Assembly (NCBI GenBank): GCA_938036405.1
Contig: CALHPT010000259.1
Coordinates: forward strand, 1 to 6,219
DNA from: an uncultured Tannerella sp.
GTDB taxonomy: Bacteria > Bacteroidota > Bacteroidia > Bacteroidales > Tannerellaceae
DNA length: 6,219 bases
Direction of reading: 5' to 3'
A model generated the notes under the pieces. It did not search any database. It saw only the letters and a list, made by a program, of their open reading frames with translations, and had not been told where the DNA came from. Position 1 is the first letter of the stretch. Every line of letters begins with the position of its first letter. Below are positions 4,810 through 6,219 of this stretch, piece after piece. The position numbers and the translations under genes were made by a program.

Positions 4810-6219
4810 TTATCCGCACTCCGTGGCGCCGCAGTTGGCGCAGAGTAGGCAGCCTTCTTGGTAAACCAGAGTCTCGCTGCCGCAGTTGGGACACTCTTGG
4901 CCCTTCACCTCGGTGCCGTTCGGGAGGTACTTCTTCAGGGCGCGTGCCACGCCGTTCTTCCACGTGTTGATCGATTCGTTATTCAGCTCCATCTCCTGCA
5001 CCAGCTTGATGACCTGCGTGATGGGCATGCCGTAGCGCAAGACACCAGAGATCAGCTTGGCGTAGTTCCAATACTCCGGCTCGAACTTGCTGTCGAGGCC
5101 CTCGAGCGTCATCTTGAAGCCGCGCTTGTTTTTGAACTGGAAGTCGTAATGCTTGCTGCCGTCTGAATCGTAACACTTGATGATTGTGCCTTTCTCTACG
5201 GTTTTGGGCAACATGATGCCCTCCTCGTCGTCGGCCAGACCGGTGAAAATCTCGTACGGGCGACCGTTGAGCAGGCCTACGAAGGCGATCCACTTCTCGC
5301 GGTTGTTTTGGAACTTCACCACGTCGGCGTCAAGCTCTGCCGGGCGGGTGGAGACGATCTGCGGGGGAGCCATCTTGGTCTCTTCCTTCTTCTTCTTGTC
5401 CTCGGCGGAGATGAGTACGCCGGCACGCGATCCGTCGCGATAGACGGTGCAACCCTTGCAACCCGAGCGCCATGCCTCGACGTAGAGCTGATCTACGAGG
5501 TCTTCGGAGACGTCGTTCGGCAGGTTGATCGTGACGCTGATCGAGTGGTCGACCCAGCGCTGGATGCGGCCTTGCATCTTCACCTTCTGGACCCAATCCA
5601 CGTCGTTGGAGGTGGCTTTATAATAGGGTGAGTGCGCGATCATGTCGTCGATCTCGGCCGAGGTGTACTTCTTGGCGGCGGGGTAGCCGTTGGCCATCAT
5701 CCAGGTGACGAACTTGTGGTGGAAGACGACGTACTCCTCGAAGGCGTCGCCCGTCTCGTCCACATAATCTATATGCACGTCTGTGTCGTTCGGGTTCACC
5801 TTGCGGCGGCGCTTGTAGACGGGCAGGAAGACGGGCTCGATGCCGGACGTGGTCTGCGTCATAAGGCTCGTGGTGCCGGTGGGGGCGATGGTGAGGCAGG
5901 CGATGTTGCGTCGGCCGAATTTCGTCATGCGTTCGTAGAGCGCCGGGTCGGCCTCGCGCAGGCGGGCGATGAAGGGGTTGTTCTTTTCGCGTTCGGCGTC
6001 GTAGATCTCGAAGGCACCACGGTCGCGGGCCAGCTCGACGGACGAGGAGTAGGCGGCCAAGGCGAGTGTCTTCTGTATCTCTTCGGCTACGTCGGTAGCC
6101 TCTTCCGTACCGTAACGGAGGTTGAGGGCTGCCAACATGTCACCCTCGGCAGTGATGCCTACACCGGTGCGTCGGCCCATGAGTGTCTTGCGACGGATGC
6201 GCTGCCAGAGCTCGCGTTC
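4810..6219 (-). CDS. nrdJ: Adenosylcobalamin-dependent (class II) ribonucleotide reductase, C-terminal part
   Basis: The last 469 residues of a class II ribonucleotide reductase, which makes deoxyribonucleotides using coenzyme B12 as radical source and needs no oxygen. The reading frame is open to the window edge (ERELWQRIRRKTL precedes the methionine at 6180), so 6180 is not the true start and the N-terminal half lies outside. Visible motifs, numbered from the edge, are GRRTGVGITAEGDM near 15-28; NIACLTIAPTGT near 105-116, then SGIEPVF; and EAWRSGCKGCTVYRDGSR near 248-265. A Lys/Glu-rich linker follows, then a TSCPD-like region (WIAFVGLLNGRPYEIF, later LISGVLRYGMPITQVIKLV). The C-terminus is Cys-rich: CPNC, then CLLCANC and a final ECG. 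Such Cys-rich zinc-finger ends are common in class II enzymes and take part in re-reducing the active site. malQ follows 9 bases downstream. The zinc-ligand versus redox-cysteine assignment is not made here. Confidence 0.95.
   Translation of the reverse strand, partial: ERELWQRIRRKTLMGRRTGVGITAEGDMLAALNLRYGTEEATDVAEEIQKTLALAAYSSSVELARDRGAFEIYDAEREKNNPFIARLREADPALYERMTKFGRRNIACLTIAPTGTTSLMTQTTSGIEPVFLPVYKRRRKVNPNDTDVHIDYVDETGDAFEEYVVFHHKFVTWMMANGYPAAKKYTSAEIDDMIAHSPYYKATSNDVDWVQKVKMQGRIQRWVDHSISVTINLPNDVSEDLVDQLYVEAWRSGCKGCTVYRDGSRAGVLISAEDKKKKEETKMAPPQIVSTRPAELDADVVKFQNNREKWIAFVGLLNGRPYEIFTGLADDEEGIMLPKTVEKGTIIKCYDSDGSKHYDFQFKNKRGFKMTLEGLDSKFEPEYWNYAKLISGVLRYGMPITQVIKLVQEMELNNESINTWKNGVARALKKYLPNGTEVKGQECPNCGSETLVYQEGCLLCANCGATECG

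Noticed and set aside
4810..6180. A complete short ribonucleotide reductase starting at the methionine at 6180
   Set aside because: The frame continues upstream to the window edge with family-typical residues, so the methionine is internal and the gene is cut by the window.

Overview
The window looks like a stretch of chromosome from a GC-rich member of the Bacteroidales, in the Tannerella/Porphyromonas/Bacteroides neighbourhood. The reasons are the two-CBM20 form of the GH77 glucanotransferase, the C-terminal half of an adenosylcobalamin-dependent ribonucleotide reductase, a short bactofilin, an N-terminal protein resembling the Bacteroidetes-restricted DUF6261 family, promoter boxes of the TAnnTTTG type, and start codons without a clear Shine-Dalgarno sequence. 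The species cannot be fixed from the sequence alone.

Layout from left to right. Positions 51-992 (+) hold a DUF6261-like protein with a long Pro/Lys-rich tail, closed by a strong intrinsic terminator at about 1017-1049. Positions 1111-1464 (-) hold folB (dihydroneopterin aldolase). A 192-base divergent region (1465-1656) follows; its right end has two Bacteroidetes-type promoters that face each other and share an imperfect dyad. Positions 1657-2067 (+) hold a bactofilin, whose apparent terminator lies inside the 3' end of the convergent next gene. Positions 2107-4800 (-) hold malQ (4-alpha-glucanotransferase), and 4810-6219 (-) hold nrdJ (class II ribonucleotide reductase). nrdJ is cut by the right window edge, so only its last 469 residues are visible.

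nrdJ and malQ are 9 bases apart on the same strand and almost certainly share a transcript, with nrdJ upstream. No metabolic link between deoxynucleotide synthesis and maltodextrin disproportionation is obvious. folB and the bactofilin are divergent neighbours with likely coupled promoter use. The bactofilin and malQ converge.

This is mostly ordinary core-genome content. I see no mobile element, CRISPR array, tRNA, rRNA, or convincing new multi-gene system. The best leads are local: the facing promoters with a long folB leader, the coding-embedded terminator at the bactofilin/malQ junction, and the Pro/Lys tail on the uncharacterised first protein.
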